DNA of 64,000 bases, from contig CBDDBN010000026.1 in NCBI GenBank assembly GCA_965225735.1, positions 186,001 through 250,000 of the forward strand, read 5' to 3'. Origin of the DNA: Denitrobaculum sp965225735 (GTDB lineage Bacteria; Pseudomonadota; Alphaproteobacteria; Kiloniellales; Kiloniellaceae). Every line of letters starts with the position of its first letter. The first letter of the stretch is position 1. The position numbers and the translations under genes are program-made. The notes beneath the pieces are model-generated. The model saw only the letters and a list, made by a program, of their open reading frames with translations, was not told where the DNA came from and did no database searches. Below are positions 55,347-64,000 of this stretch, piece by piece.

Positions 55347-56072
55347 ATGACTCTTTCTCAGAGCCAGAACACTTTACCAGCCTATCAGCAGGTTAAGGAC
55401 CATATTCTCGACCAAATTCTGAAAGGAGATTGGCCTGAAGGTCAGCGCGTACCTTCGGAAAACGAACTGACACGGCTGCTTGGGTTCTCACGCATGACGG
55501 TGAACCGCGCGCTGCGCGAGTTGACCGCCGAAGGTTGGCTGACCCGCACCCAGGGCGCCGGCACCTTCGTTGCAGAGGCCCGACCCCAATCCGCCGTTTT
55601 AGACATCCGCAACATCGCCGATGAGATCCGTGAACGTGGTCACGAACATTCCGCCGAGATCTACCAGCTACGCGCCGAGACAGCGTCGACGACCGAAGCC
55701 GGTTTGATGGGCCTCGAGGACGGCAGCGAGGTCTTTCATTCTCTGATCGTGCACTACGAAAACGGTCACCCGGTTCAGCTCGAGGACCGCCTGGTCAATC
55801 CGGCAGCCGCTCCGGACTATCTCAGTCAGGACTTCAAAAGCATCACGCCCTATGAGTACCTGGTAAAGGCGGCGCCGCTCAGCGAAGCAGAACACGTCAT
55901 TCAATCGATCCTGCCCGACGCCGAGACGGCGCGCCTGCTCTCCATCTCATCTCAAACGCCCTGCCTGTTGCTCAAGCGCCGCACCTGGTCTGGCGGAAAG
56001 AGCGTCACCTACGCCCGCCTGATTCACCCGGGTGACCGCTACCAACTTTGGGGTCGTTTCAGCAGCAGCTAG
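55347..56072 (+). CDS. hutC: HutC, GntR-family histidine-utilisation repressor
   Basis: A 241-residue repressor: a GntR winged helix (about 10-75: YQQVKDHILDQILKGDWPEGQRVPSENEL with FSRMTVNRALRELTAEGWL) and a UTRA ligand domain (FHSLIVHYENGHPVQLEDRLVNP; final LLKRRTWSGGKSVTYARLIHPG), which in HutC binds urocanate. ATG 55347 is chosen; GTG 55329 is possible. It should bind the palindrome at 55235, repressing hutG and itself. The DUF3137 cluster begins 12 bp after its stop on the same strand. Confidence 0.92.
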   Translation: MTLSQSQNTLPAYQQVKDHILDQILKGDWPEGQRVPSENELTRLLGFSRMTVNRALRELTAEGWLTRTQGAGTFVAEARPQSAVLDIRNIADEIRERGHEHSAEIYQLRAETASTTEAGLMGLEDGSEVFHSLIVHYENGHPVQLEDRLVNPAAAPDYLSQDFKSITPYEYLVKAAPLSEAEHVIQSILPDAETARLLSISSQTPCLLLKRRTWSGGKSVTYARLIHPGDRYQLWGRFSSS

Positions 56073-56083
56073 AGTCCGTTCCA

Positions 56084-57054
56084 ATGCCCTGGTCCTCAAG
56101 CGGCCAACCTCAGTCCTTGCTCGAGACTTTTGAGAGGGTGTTCAACACCGATATCGCACCACGCTCCAGCAGTTGGAAGAAAAGCGCCTCGCCTTGCGAC
56201 GGCGGCTCTTTCGCAACTGGCTCCTGACCGCGGGCGTTGTGATCGTCACAACCGTCGTCGGTTTTTGGATTACGCCGCATCTGCCGCCGCTCTTCTTCGC
56301 CCTCTTCCTGGGAGCGGCGATGATCTGGCTGTTTATTTACGAGCCCTATGTTTTCTTCCTGCAGGGCGTCAAGCAGGAGATTATGCCGCCGCTGTGCGAG
56401 GCTTTGGGGTTCAGCTACGAAGCCTTTCCGGAGACCGATGTTGCTGTCTATTTTTCTGCCCTGAACCTGGTGGGGCGTTTCGACCAATCCCACATAGAGG
56501 AGAAGATCTCAGGCCACTACCGCGGCCAGTCGGTTTCGCTTTACGAAGCCCGGCTCGAGCGGAATGAGAAGCAGTCACGCAGGACTCAAAGTAGCAGTCA
56601 TACTATCTTCCACGGTCTCCTTCTGCGCTTCGAATTACACCGGACTTTTCACGGCCGCACCTTGATCCTGAAGCAAGGCCGGGCCGCCCGCGACTTCATG
56701 ACGGAGGTGGTTGGAGAGCTGCAGCAGGTCCACTTCCATGACCCGGGCCTGGAACGGCGCTACGATTTCTACACCACCGACGTTGCCGAAGCCGAAAGTC
56801 TTATATCTTCCGCCTTCCTTAAAAGCCTCGCCGCCTTGGAAAGCAGGCTGAACGCGCCGATCCAACTCGCATTTGATCGCGGTCAACTTCTCGTCGCCGT
56901 GACGCTTGGTCGTGATGCCTTCAATGTCGGTGGGCTTAAGCGGCCACTAGCGGACAAGACTCGCCTACGTGACATCGCCGTGGACCTCGCGATGATCTTC
57001 GATATTGCGTACAGTCTGAGGATTGGACGCGACGCCGATGCAGAGGATTCATAG
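56084..57054 (+). CDS. DUF3137 protein, first paralogue, N-terminal frameshift
   Basis: The main frame (from 56173) gives two membrane helices (LLTAGVVIVTTVVGFWI; LFFALFLGAAMIWLFIY), then the DUF3137 domain with VKQEIMPPLCEALGFSYE, IFHGLLLRFELHRTFHGRTL and a C-terminal LRDIAVDLAMIFD. Paralogues at 57808 and 58758 have an N-terminal segment like ETFEAVFDDQIAPRL; here an equivalent ETFERVFNTDIAPR is encoded from ATG 56084 in another frame. One missing base near 56162-56166 would join them (APRLQQLEEKR). Function of DUF3137 is unknown; members are often found beside LemA. Confidence 0.75.
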
Positions 57055-57214
57055 TCTCCATGGCTGGGCGTAGGACGGTTAACGATTGCTTACCTTTCGA
57101 CGCTTATTCTTCCGGACTCAAATAGATCTCGAAAACTCAAGCCGTCTCATCTAAGAATGATTGCAACTTGCTTCAGTCTTGGCCGAATCCAAAACATCCA
57201 GGGGGATTGGTAGG

Positions 57215-57796
57215 ATGGAATTCGGAACGCTTCTGCTGATCCTTGTCGTTGCACCAGCCGTGATCGGCTACTTCTGGTATGTGAAGCTGATCAGCCGCCG
57301 CAATACTGCGCGCGAAGCGCTCTCCTCAATTGATGTTCAGCTCAAGAAGCGCCACGATCTCCTGCCAAACATTCTGAAGCTCGCCGGACGTTTTATGGAG
57401 CATGAAAAGGAGCTGCTTCAAGGCCTGACCGCCCTGCGCACCCGCGTGGACGCCGACTATGACCCAAACGATCCACAGGCCGTGCAGGCCCATCTCGCCG
57501 CAAGCCAGGAGTTGCAGAGCGGTATGACGCGGTTCTTTGCCGTGGCTGAAAACTATCCCGAACTCCGCTCCGCCGAGACAATCGCCAAGGCCCAAGACAC
57601 CTTTGCCGAAGCCGAAGCCCATATCTCCGCGGCGCGGCGCTTCTACAATGCGGCTGTCTCAGATCTCAATAACGCGGTTGAGATCTTTCCCGGCAGCATG
57701 ATCGCGGGATGGGCGCGGGTCAAAACCATGCCGTTCTGGGAGATGGACGATCCAAGCCATCGTGCTGCTGTTAACGTCGATGACTATTTGAAGTAG
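57215..57796 (+). CDS. lemA: LemA-family membrane protein
   Basis: A 193-residue protein: an N-terminal membrane helix (LLLILVVAPAVIGYFWYVKLI) and a long helical cytosolic or periplasmic domain typical of LemA, with SSIDVQLKKRHDLLPNILKL, the conserved E-x-x-ARRFYNAAVSDLN stretch and a closing hydrophobic segment. LemA proteins are widespread; suggested roles are in envelope or stress signalling, without a settled biochemistry. ATG 57215 follows GGGGGA; TTG 57161 is less likely. It sits between DUF3137 paralogues and 11 bp before the second one, so they are probably one operon. Confidence 0.9.
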   Translation: MEFGTLLLILVVAPAVIGYFWYVKLISRRNTAREALSSIDVQLKKRHDLLPNILKLAGRFMEHEKELLQGLTALRTRVDADYDPNDPQAVQAHLAASQELQSGMTRFFAVAENYPELRSAETIAKAQDTFAEAEAHISAARRFYNAAVSDLNNAVEIFPGSMIAGWARVKTMPFWEMDDPSHRAAVNVDDYLK

Positions 57797-57807
57797 GGTA
57801 GGCCCCG

Positions 57808-58752
57808 ATGCAAATGCCTCCAACGACGACGCCCCAGCGCCTTATCGAAACCTTTGAAGCCGTCTTCGACGACCAGATCGCGCCGCGTCTGAGAAAGCGT
57901 GATAAGGAACGCACGAGCCTTAAGAAGAAGACGCTGCTCAACTGGGTCCTTGTCTTCGCGGCGGCCGCGGTCGTAACTGTCGCTTTCTATGCCATTTCAC
58001 GCGATGGCGACTCTTACTTCTTTGCCTTTCCCGCAGGCGCTGCCGCCTATTGGTACCTGATCGCCCGGCCGAAGAAACGGCTGATGGACAACGTCAAGCG
58101 GGAGATCTTCACTCCCCTTTGTGATGCGCTGGGTTTCACCTACCACCTTTACCCGGACGGATCGAAGGCCGGCTACTTCACCGAGCTTGGATTGGTCGGC
58201 AACTTCAATCGCAGCCATTTCGAGGACGAGGTCTCAGGCAACTACAACGGCCTCATCTTTTCCCTGGTCGACGCGCATCTCAAAGACAAGCAAGACAAAA
58301 CGACGCGGACTGTATTTCACGGTCTGCTCGCCGCATTTGAAATGACCAAGTCCTTTCACGGCCGGACGCTGGTGCTGCGCGACGGTGGTATCATCGGTAA
58401 TTTTCTGGGCGGAATCGGCCAAAACCTGGAACGGGTAAAGCTGGAAGACCCTCGTTTCGAAAGCACATACGAAGTCTATGCCAGCGACCAGATCGAGGCG
58501 CGGTATCTCTTGACGCCCGCCTTTATGGAACGTGTGTTGCTTCTGGAACAGCGGTTGGGCTGCCGGGTCCGCCTGGCCTTCGATCGCAATTCCCTGCTGA
58601 TGTCCATCGAGCTCAACCGCGACGCCTTCAATATCGGGAACCTTGATACCCCGCTCGCCGACCGCATGCGCATGGAAGCCATCGTCACAGATCTGATGAT
58701 GATTTTCGATGTTGTGGAAACGCTCCGTCTTAACGCCGAGACGAGACTTTGA
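57808..58752 (+). CDS. DUF3137 protein, second paralogue
   Basis: A 314-residue protein with the same plan as the first paralogue: a short N-terminal amphipathic part (LIETFEAVFDDQIAPRL), a basic stretch, two membrane helices (LLNWVLVFAAAAVVTVAFYA; SYFFAFPAGAAAYWYLI), then the DUF3137 domain with VKREIFTPLCDALGFTYHL, VFHGLLAAFEMTKSFHGRTL and ending MEAIVTDLMMIFDVVETLRL. It follows lemA by 11 bp. It is intact and gives the reference frame for the break in paralogue one. Confidence 0.87.
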   Translation: MQMPPTTTPQRLIETFEAVFDDQIAPRLRKRDKERTSLKKKTLLNWVLVFAAAAVVTVAFYAISRDGDSYFFAFPAGAAAYWYLIARPKKRLMDNVKREIFTPLCDALGFTYHLYPDGSKAGYFTELGLVGNFNRSHFEDEVSGNYNGLIFSLVDAHLKDKQDKTTRTVFHGLLAAFEMTKSFHGRTLVLRDGGIIGNFLGGIGQNLERVKLEDPRFESTYEVYASDQIEARYLLTPAFMERVLLLEQRLGCRVRLAFDRNSLLMSIELNRDAFNIGNLDTPLADRMRMEAIVTDLMMIFDVVETLRLNAETRL

Positions 58753-58757
58753 ACGTG

Positions 58758-59747
58758 ATGGCCGCGGACACTGGCCGCCGGGCGTCGGGCCACAGCGGCA
58801 TCCGGCTTTCGACCGAAACAGCAGTCAAGATCTACAACGAAGGTATTGCGCCCCGTCTGGTCGAGCTGGAGCGTAAGCGACGCGCAAGGCAACGCACTAC
58901 GGAGTTGACTTGGGTCGCCTCCCTGGTCTTCGCACTTGTGATTGGCAGCTTGGCCTTTCTGACTATGAATGTGGTGAGCGCTTTGCTGCTGGCACTCCTG
59001 GCCGGCGGCGGTGCGCAATGGGCTCTTACGAAACGGCCGCGGCCCGACGTTGCTCTGGCGATGCGTCAGGAGATCTTCAAACCGCTTTGCGATGCCGCCG
59101 GCATTTCCTATAGCCTCGCACCCATGCAGTCCCATGCGCAGTCTTTTGCCAGCTTCGGGCTGGTCGGACACTTTAAGAGCTCGCGCTTCGAAAATCAGTT
59201 GGCCGGCGCGTACAAGGACATTGTTTTCCTGCAAACCGACGCCCGACTGAACGGAACCGACGATGATGAGGCAGCCGCCGTTTTCAACGGCCTGCTTTCG
59301 GTCTTCGAACTGAAGCGGAACTTTTCAGGACAAACCCTGATCCTGAAAAATGACCGCCATTTAGAGCAGGTCGCCGGCAACTTTCAGCAGCGCCCCGAAC
59401 GGGTCGATTTGAACGACTGGACCTTTGAACAGAGCTTCGAGGTCTACGCAACGGATCCTGAGGAAGCGCAACAGATTGTCACGCCGGTTTTGCGCGGCCA
59501 ACTTCTAGCCCTGGAGAATTTACTCGGCTTTGACCTGCAGTTCGCCTTCACGGGCTCGACCATGATCATGAGTCTGGATTTAACCGAAGACGCTTTCGAA
59601 ATTGCAGATCCAAGGCTTCCGCCAACGGATCCCCGCCGTCTGCAAGCCGCCTTGATCCGCTTCCAGGCTGTTTTCGAAACACTCGATGTGTTGCAACTGC
59701 ATCCCAAGACCGCGGTGCAGACCTTCTTCTCAAAGACCGAACAATAG
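58758..59747 (+). CDS. DUF3137 protein, third paralogue
   Basis: A 329-residue member, the most divergent of the three: helices about 50-95 (WVASLVFALVIGSLAFL; VVSALLLALLAGGGAQWAL), RQEIFKPLCDAAGISYSL, VFNGLLSVFELKRNFSGQTL, and a C-terminal QAALIRFQAVFETLDVLQL. The His of the FHG motif in the paralogues is Asn here (VFNGLL), and FHGRTL is FSGQTL. ATG 58758 is favoured; TTG 58749, overlapping the previous stop, is possible. It closes the DUF3137/LemA group; 100 bp separate it from the next gene. Confidence 0.85.
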   Translation: MAADTGRRASGHSGIRLSTETAVKIYNEGIAPRLVELERKRRARQRTTELTWVASLVFALVIGSLAFLTMNVVSALLLALLAGGGAQWALTKRPRPDVALAMRQEIFKPLCDAAGISYSLAPMQSHAQSFASFGLVGHFKSSRFENQLAGAYKDIVFLQTDARLNGTDDDEAAAVFNGLLSVFELKRNFSGQTLILKNDRHLEQVAGNFQQRPERVDLNDWTFEQSFEVYATDPEEAQQIVTPVLRGQLLALENLLGFDLQFAFTGSTMIMSLDLTEDAFEIADPRLPPTDPRRLQAALIRFQAVFETLDVLQLHPKTAVQTFFSKTEQ

Positions 59748-59847
59748 TCCAGGGCATCGGCTTTGAAGTTGACGGCCGAGATCGAGCCAGACTGTAAAAT
59801 GTGATAGTCTGGCGTTGTGATCAAAGGCCTTCAGACCGGGAGTTACC

Positions 59848-60639
59848 ATGACCAAACTTCTCGTAGGCATGATCGAATTCGACAATGTCGCGGACTTCAG
59901 TGGCGCGGATAAGAGCAGCTACGATCAGTTTCACGACGCCCTGGGCCGCGCGGACGCCATGATGACCAAGCACGGTGATGGTTCTGAGCTCAAGATGTTC
60001 GTTGCGCCAGAGTACTACTTCTCAGGTCATAGCATCACGGAAAGCGGCGGAACCGCCATCTCTTCTCTGTCGCGCAGCGACAAACACGGCATCTACGATA
60101 AGATCGCAAAGTCTTCCAAGAGCTATCCCGACATCCTGATCGTGCCGGGCTCAATCGCCTATTCGAAAGCGCGCGGCTTTTCCAAACGGAAATACTACAA
60201 CGTCTGTCCGATCGCCGCGAACGGGCGCATCATTCACAAGTACTACAAACAGGCGAACGATACCTATCAATCCGCGGACGATTTCAAGACCAAGGACTAC
60301 GGCGCCACCTTTACCCACGCGAAGCTGAATTTCGGGATCGATATCTGTCTGGATCACGGGCACAAGATGCTGAAGACCAGCCTGGGCACAAAGACCGTAG
60401 ACGTCCACATTCTCATCGCCGACGGCGCCGCCCCAACGCCGCTCTCCATTGCCGCCTCAACAAACGGCGGGGTCATGGTTTTTTGCAATATGGCCGGCCG
60501 CGGCAAGAACGGCGTCTTAGGCGTGTTCGCGAATAAATTCGGCAACCCCAACACCAAAGCGCCAGACATGATCGCCGAGATGACCCAACCCCTTACCGGC
60601 GGCGCTCAAGTCGCCCTTTACAAGGGGACGGTGCACTGA
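59848..60639 (+). CDS. Carbon-nitrogen hydrolase (nitrilase-fold) homologue
   Basis: A 263-residue cytosolic protein. The Glu-Lys-Cys triad of nitrilase-fold amidases appears as Glu55 in VAPEYYF, Lys131 (or 134) in HKYYKQ and Cys167 in GIDICLDHG, in the right order and spacing. The Cys loop is unusual, ICLDHG rather than the common C-x-D-x-x-F-P-E, and the chain is short. It could act on an amide of unknown nature. It follows the DUF3137/LemA group by 100 bp and may share its transcript. Confidence 0.75.
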   Translation: MTKLLVGMIEFDNVADFSGADKSSYDQFHDALGRADAMMTKHGDGSELKMFVAPEYYFSGHSITESGGTAISSLSRSDKHGIYDKIAKSSKSYPDILIVPGSIAYSKARGFSKRKYYNVCPIAANGRIIHKYYKQANDTYQSADDFKTKDYGATFTHAKLNFGIDICLDHGHKMLKTSLGTKTVDVHILIADGAAPTPLSIAASTNGGVMVFCNMAGRGKNGVLGVFANKFGNPNTKAPDMIAEMTQPLTGGAQVALYKGTVH

Positions 60640-60655
60640 CGAGTTCCTTCGGGAC

Positions 60656-62401
60656 TCAAGCAGCCCGAACAGCGGCAAGAAATTGCCCGATCTGTTGGCG
60701 CAGCACCGCGGATTGCTCGGTCAGCGACACCGCAGCTTCCGAGACCTCGTTTACCGAATCGCCAGTCTTATCCACCGACTGGGAAACACTGTGCATGCTG
60801 TCCGTAACCTGTTGGGTGCCACCGGCGACTTGCTGGATGCTGTTAGAGATTTCGGAGGTTGCGGCCGCTTGTTGCTCGATCGCGGAGGCGATCGTCGTTG
60901 AGATCTCTTCGACCGTTTGAACCGTGTGACCGATTTCCTTGATCTCGTCCGCCGTCGCGGTGGTGACGCTCTGGATGGACATCACCTGCGCCGATATCTC
61001 TTCCGTGGCTTTCACAGTCTGATTCGCGAGTGATTTGACCTCTGAAGCGACGACAGCAAAGCCCTTGCCCGCCTCTCCGGCGCGCGCGGCTTCGATCGTG
61101 GCGTTAAGCGCCAAGAGGTTGGTCTGTTCGGCAATGTCACTGATCAAATCGACAACTTCGCCGATCCGCCTGGCGGCATCGACCAGTTCCTCGACCTTGC
61201 GATTGGTTGTGTCCGCCTGGTGCACGGCGCCGCCGAATGTTGAATTAGAATCATCGACCTGACGTCGGATCTCTTGGATAGAGGTCGCCAGCTCCTCGGT
61301 CGCTGAGGCAACGCTCTGGACACTACTAGCTGCCTGCTCTGTCGCCGCCGAAACACTCGTGCTCTGTTCGCGGGTGTCATCGGCGACCTGTGACATGACG
61401 CCCGCTGCGGAATTCAACCGTCCTGTCGCGCTTTCGAAGGCCTCTAGAACACCGTTTACGTTCCGATCAAACTCGCTGTTGAGCTGCTCGATCTTCCGAC
61501 CGCGCGCCGCTTCTGCCTCTCGCTTCGCAGCAGCCTCTTCAGCCATCCGGCGATTATCGATCAATTGACCACGGAAGCCTTCCATCGCCGAGGCAACCTC
61601 TCCAATCTCATCCTGAGCAAAGACCTTAATCTGAAGGTCGAACTTGCCGCTTGAGAGAGCCTTTACGTTCGTAACCAAACTGGACAAAGGCCTGACCAGG
61701 GCAAGCCGCATCACGGTCCAGGAAAGCACCGACCCTCCCAAAAAGGCCAGTGCCGATAACCCGATCAGAACGTTGAGAGCGAACTTTTCATGCGCTTCCG
61801 CTGCCAGTGTCGCTTCTTCCGTAAAGGTCTCGATTTCAATCAACAGGGCTTCGAGTTCGTGGTTCAGATGCTTTTCCTCGGCCACGATTTCTTCTTCGGC
61901 CTGCAACGCGTCAGCCGTGCGTCCTGTCGTCAAAAGCTCAAGCACCTCAAAGGCGTGTTTATCGAAAGAGGTATGAGTGGTTCTGATATTCGAGAGCGCC
62001 GCTGCGATCTTCCTGAACTCTTCACGCTCGAACTCGCTGTGAGCCTCTTCGATCGCGACTTCGGCAAGAGCATCGGCAACCTCCAACTCCTCTTCCACCT
62101 GTGACGCTATCGTCTTAAATTCCTGGACATTCCGATCGAAGCGTTCGGCTGCATGCGCATCCTGCGCGGCATCCTCGCTCAATCGGAAGGCGCGCTCCAA
62201 GGCGATCGACTGCTCGAGGTTATGGACCGTGATCTTGCTGATGATCTCGATCAGCGGCAGATCCTGCTCCGCAATTGCTGTGATTTCGCCGCCGATTTTG
62301 TCCATCTGCACAATGGCCGTGCCAGCAACGCCGGCCAACGCGCCAAGACAGATCGCGACAATTCCATAGACTTTTGCGCTTACGCTCAGTTTCGACAGCA
62401 C
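60656..62401 (-). CDS. Methyl-accepting chemotaxis protein, membrane type
   Basis: A 581-residue chemoreceptor. Helix 1 (about 10-30), a helical periplasmic sensor of about 170 residues (four-helix-bundle type, rich in Glu), helix 2 (about 208-232), a HAMP domain (about 232-285) and a cytosolic signalling hairpin with the tip LLALNATIEAARAGEAGKGF. Adaptation sites would flank the tip. No CheR-tethering pentapeptide is seen at the end (FLAAVRAA). It lies 76 bp downstream of the PAS-containing receptor on the same strand. Confidence 0.92.
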   Translation of the reverse strand: MLSKLSVSAKVYGIVAICLGALAGVAGTAIVQMDKIGGEITAIAEQDLPLIEIISKITVHNLEQSIALERAFRLSEDAAQDAHAAERFDRNVQEFKTIASQVEEELEVADALAEVAIEEAHSEFEREEFRKIAAALSNIRTTHTSFDKHAFEVLELLTTGRTADALQAEEEIVAEEKHLNHELEALLIEIETFTEEATLAAEAHEKFALNVLIGLSALAFLGGSVLSWTVMRLALVRPLSSLVTNVKALSSGKFDLQIKVFAQDEIGEVASAMEGFRGQLIDNRRMAEEAAAKREAEAARGRKIEQLNSEFDRNVNGVLEAFESATGRLNSAAGVMSQVADDTREQSTSVSAATEQAASSVQSVASATEELATSIQEIRRQVDDSNSTFGGAVHQADTTNRKVEELVDAARRIGEVVDLISDIAEQTNLLALNATIEAARAGEAGKGFAVVASEVKSLANQTVKATEEISAQVMSIQSVTTATADEIKEIGHTVQTVEEISTTIASAIEQQAAATSEISNSIQQVAGGTQQVTDSMHSVSQSVDKTGDSVNEVSEAAVSLTEQSAVLRQQIGQFLAAVRAA

Positions 62402-62477
62402 GGGTTTTCCCCTTTTTTTCTGTTATTTCTAGTCAACGGCCTCAGGCAGGCCTACGCACAGTCCTTTGGACAGAACC

Positions 62478-63944
62478 TTACGCCGCTGTGTCCCGAAGGC
62501 TTCTAAACAGTTCCGTGCCTTCCTTCGCGAAAGTATCGGCATCGCCGACAGCGCCCGAGATAGCATCCAGGTTGCTGTTGACCTCGCCGACCGCTGTCGC
62601 TGCCGTTTGCATGCTTTCCGCGATCTCACGCGTCGTCGAGGTCTGCTCCTCCACCGCGCCCGCAACGGCGGCGACACTTGATTCAACGGATTCCACAGCG
62701 GTTTTGATACCGGACAGGCGCTCCACCACGTCACCACAGACCGTTTGCATTCCGGTGATCTCCGAGGAAATCTGACCCGTTGCATTTGCCACCTGATTGG
62801 CCAGGGACTTCACCTCGGAAGCGACCACGGCAAAGCCCTTACCCGCTTCACCTGCGCGCGCCGATTCGATCGTGGCATTGAGCGCCAGCAGGTTGATCTG
62901 CCCGGCAATTTCCTGAATGACGTCCACAACACTGTTCATAGCCTGCGCCTGTTCCGTCAATTGCTGGGTCGACTGATCGGCGTTGACCGCCTCCTCAAGC
63001 GCCTTGTTGACGTCAGATCTAGAGGTTTCCATGCTGCGCGCGATCTCGGTTGCGGAAGCCTGGAATTCCTCGGTGGCCGCCGCAACGGACTGGACGGTCT
63101 GTAGCGTCTGCGTCGATGCGCTGGATGCTACCCCGGACTGTTCGTTTGCAGAGGCAACAGCGCTTAAAATCTTTTCGAGATTCTCATCGACCAGCTTACC
63201 GACCCGCTCCGACTCCTGCCGCGCGAAGACCTGTTGCGTGATATCGGTGGCGAACTTGACCACCTTGAAGGGCTTGCCATTGGGATCGTAGATAGGATTG
63301 TAGGAGGCCTGGATCCAAACCTCCTTGCCACCCTTGGCGAAGCGTTTGTATTCGCCAGCCTGGTACTCGCCGCGCGCAAGCGCCGCCCAGAAATTCTTGT
63401 ACTCCGCGCTCTTCGCATAACTAGGGTCGACGAAGGTCCGGTGGTGCTGGCCCTTGATCTCATCGAGGCTGTAACCCATCGCGCCGAGGAAATTCTCGTT
63501 CGCCTCGATAATGGTGCCATCGAGTTCGAAGGAAATCACCGCTGAGGATTTGTTCACGGCGTCGATCTGACCGTGGTAATCGGCGTTCTGCAGGGTCTGC
63601 GCGGTGATGTCGGTCGCATACTTGACGACCTTGACCACTTTCCCGGAACCATTGACGATCGGATTGTACGACGCCTGAATCCAAATCTCCTTGCCGCCCT
63701 TGCCGAAACGTTTGTATTCCGCGGCCTGAAACTTGCCCTGGCGCAGGGTTTCCCAAAACTCTTTATACTCAGCGGAGCTCTCGTAGCCCGGCTCAACGAA
63801 CATGCTGTGGTGCTGACCCTGAATCTCGTCGAGGCTGTAGCCCATTGCCGCCAGGAAGTTCTCATTCGCATGGAGAATGGTCCCATCCGGCTTGAATTGA
63901 ATCACTGCTTGAGATTTATCCAAGGCGGCAAGCAGAGCATCCAT
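62478..63944 (-). CDS. Soluble chemoreceptor with tandem PAS domains
   Basis: A 488-residue receptor lacking membrane helices. Two nearly identical PAS domains (about 8-120 and 130-245; AVIQFKPDGTILHANENFLA and AVISFELDGTIIEANENFLG) each end with a PAC motif (GKVVKVVKYATDIT; GKPFKVVKFATDIT). The signalling domain follows, with LLALNATIESARAGEAGKGF. Redox or small-molecule sensing through a bound cofactor is typical of such PAS pairs. The reading frame stays open upstream of ATG 63944 to the window edge with no clear ribosome site, so the true start may lie beyond 64000. Confidence 0.9.
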   Translation of the reverse strand: MDALLAALDKSQAVIQFKPDGTILHANENFLAAMGYSLDEIQGQHHSMFVEPGYESSAEYKEFWETLRQGKFQAAEYKRFGKGGKEIWIQASYNPIVNGSGKVVKVVKYATDITAQTLQNADYHGQIDAVNKSSAVISFELDGTIIEANENFLGAMGYSLDEIKGQHHRTFVDPSYAKSAEYKNFWAALARGEYQAGEYKRFAKGGKEVWIQASYNPIYDPNGKPFKVVKFATDITQQVFARQESERVGKLVDENLEKILSAVASANEQSGVASSASTQTLQTVQSVAAATEEFQASATEIARSMETSRSDVNKALEEAVNADQSTQQLTEQAQAMNSVVDVIQEIAGQINLLALNATIESARAGEAGKGFAVVASEVKSLANQVANATGQISSEITGMQTVCGDVVERLSGIKTAVESVESSVAAVAGAVEEQTSTTREIAESMQTAATAVGEVNSNLDAISGAVGDADTFAKEGTELFRSLRDTAA

Positions 63945-64000
63945 CTCGCTCGTCGAAAACTTGCACTGGCCACCACTGCTGGCGGAGTTTTTACCGGAAC

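Noticed and set aside
60641..60657. Short hairpin between the nitrilase-fold gene and the chemoreceptor gene
   Set aside because: A 7-bp stem with a G-T pair and no T-run on either strand; too weak to call a terminator.

Overview
The window looks like chromosomal DNA from an alphaproteobacterium, probably of the Rhodospirillales/Kiloniellales type. This rests on moderately high G+C, dense gene packing, protein families common in that group (MttB-family methyltransferase with dimethylglycine dehydrogenase, tripartite tricarboxylate transport, RutR and HutC regulators, DUF3137/LemA) and the style of the signal peptides. No phage, insertion sequence, CRISPR array, rRNA or tRNA was found. Genus cannot be fixed from the sequence alone.

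Layout. 0-7.4 kb: a clipped DUF1801 gene, an arginine-deiminase-fold enzyme facing a LysR regulator, a cysteine-hairpin exported protein, a nitronate monooxygenase, a DMT exporter, a small zinc-type protein and a RidA protein. 7.4-12.4 kb: a tight three-gene operon (ATP-grasp ligase, sensor-domain/MFS fusion, PF04392 binding protein) that ends at a clear terminator; it is the best candidate here for an undescribed system. 12.6-16.4 kb: a phosphorelay cluster of a GAF/PAS kinase, a lone receiver and a receiver-kinase hybrid. 16.7-19.2 kb: a Sll1717-type P-loop ATPase, a winged-helix regulator and an orphan transcription unit with a near-consensus promoter, a 49-codon ORF, nested hairpins and a terminator. 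19.3-26 kb: copper amine oxidase, NTF2-like protein, PQQ dehydrogenase with fused cytochrome c, and an Ntn acyltransferase fused to pentapeptide repeats.

26-32 kb: a four-gene operon with overlapping or nearly touching genes for methylated-amine catabolism (dimethylglycine/sarcosine dehydrogenase, non-pyrrolysine MttB homologue, TetR regulator, FAD oxidoreductase), preceded by a palindromic operator. 32-36.8 kb: alpha/beta hydrolase, HAD phosphatase, BesD-like Fe(II)/2-oxoglutarate enzyme, DMT transporter. 37-46.8 kb: reductive pyrimidine catabolism (preT, preA, N-carbamoyl amino-acid amidohydrolase, NMT1-type ABC importer) facing rutR, with a near-perfect RutR box at the promoter. The distal five genes of that operon carry seven single-base frameshifts as sequenced. 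46.8-51.6 kb: small exported proteins, an acetyltransferase and a TctABC transporter with an internal terminator. 52-56 kb: a GcvA-like regulator facing an SHMT-like enzyme, then hutG and hutC facing each other across a HutC operator. 56-60.6 kb: three DUF3137 paralogues with LemA and a nitrilase-fold protein. 60.7-64 kb: two chemoreceptors, one membrane-bound and one soluble with tandem PAS domains.

Overall the region is a nitrogen-compound scavenging neighbourhood (methylated amines, primary amines, pyrimidines, histidine, carboxylates) with local regulators, mixed with signalling genes. Start codons were chosen from Shine-Dalgarno spacing, so several differ from the longest open frame.
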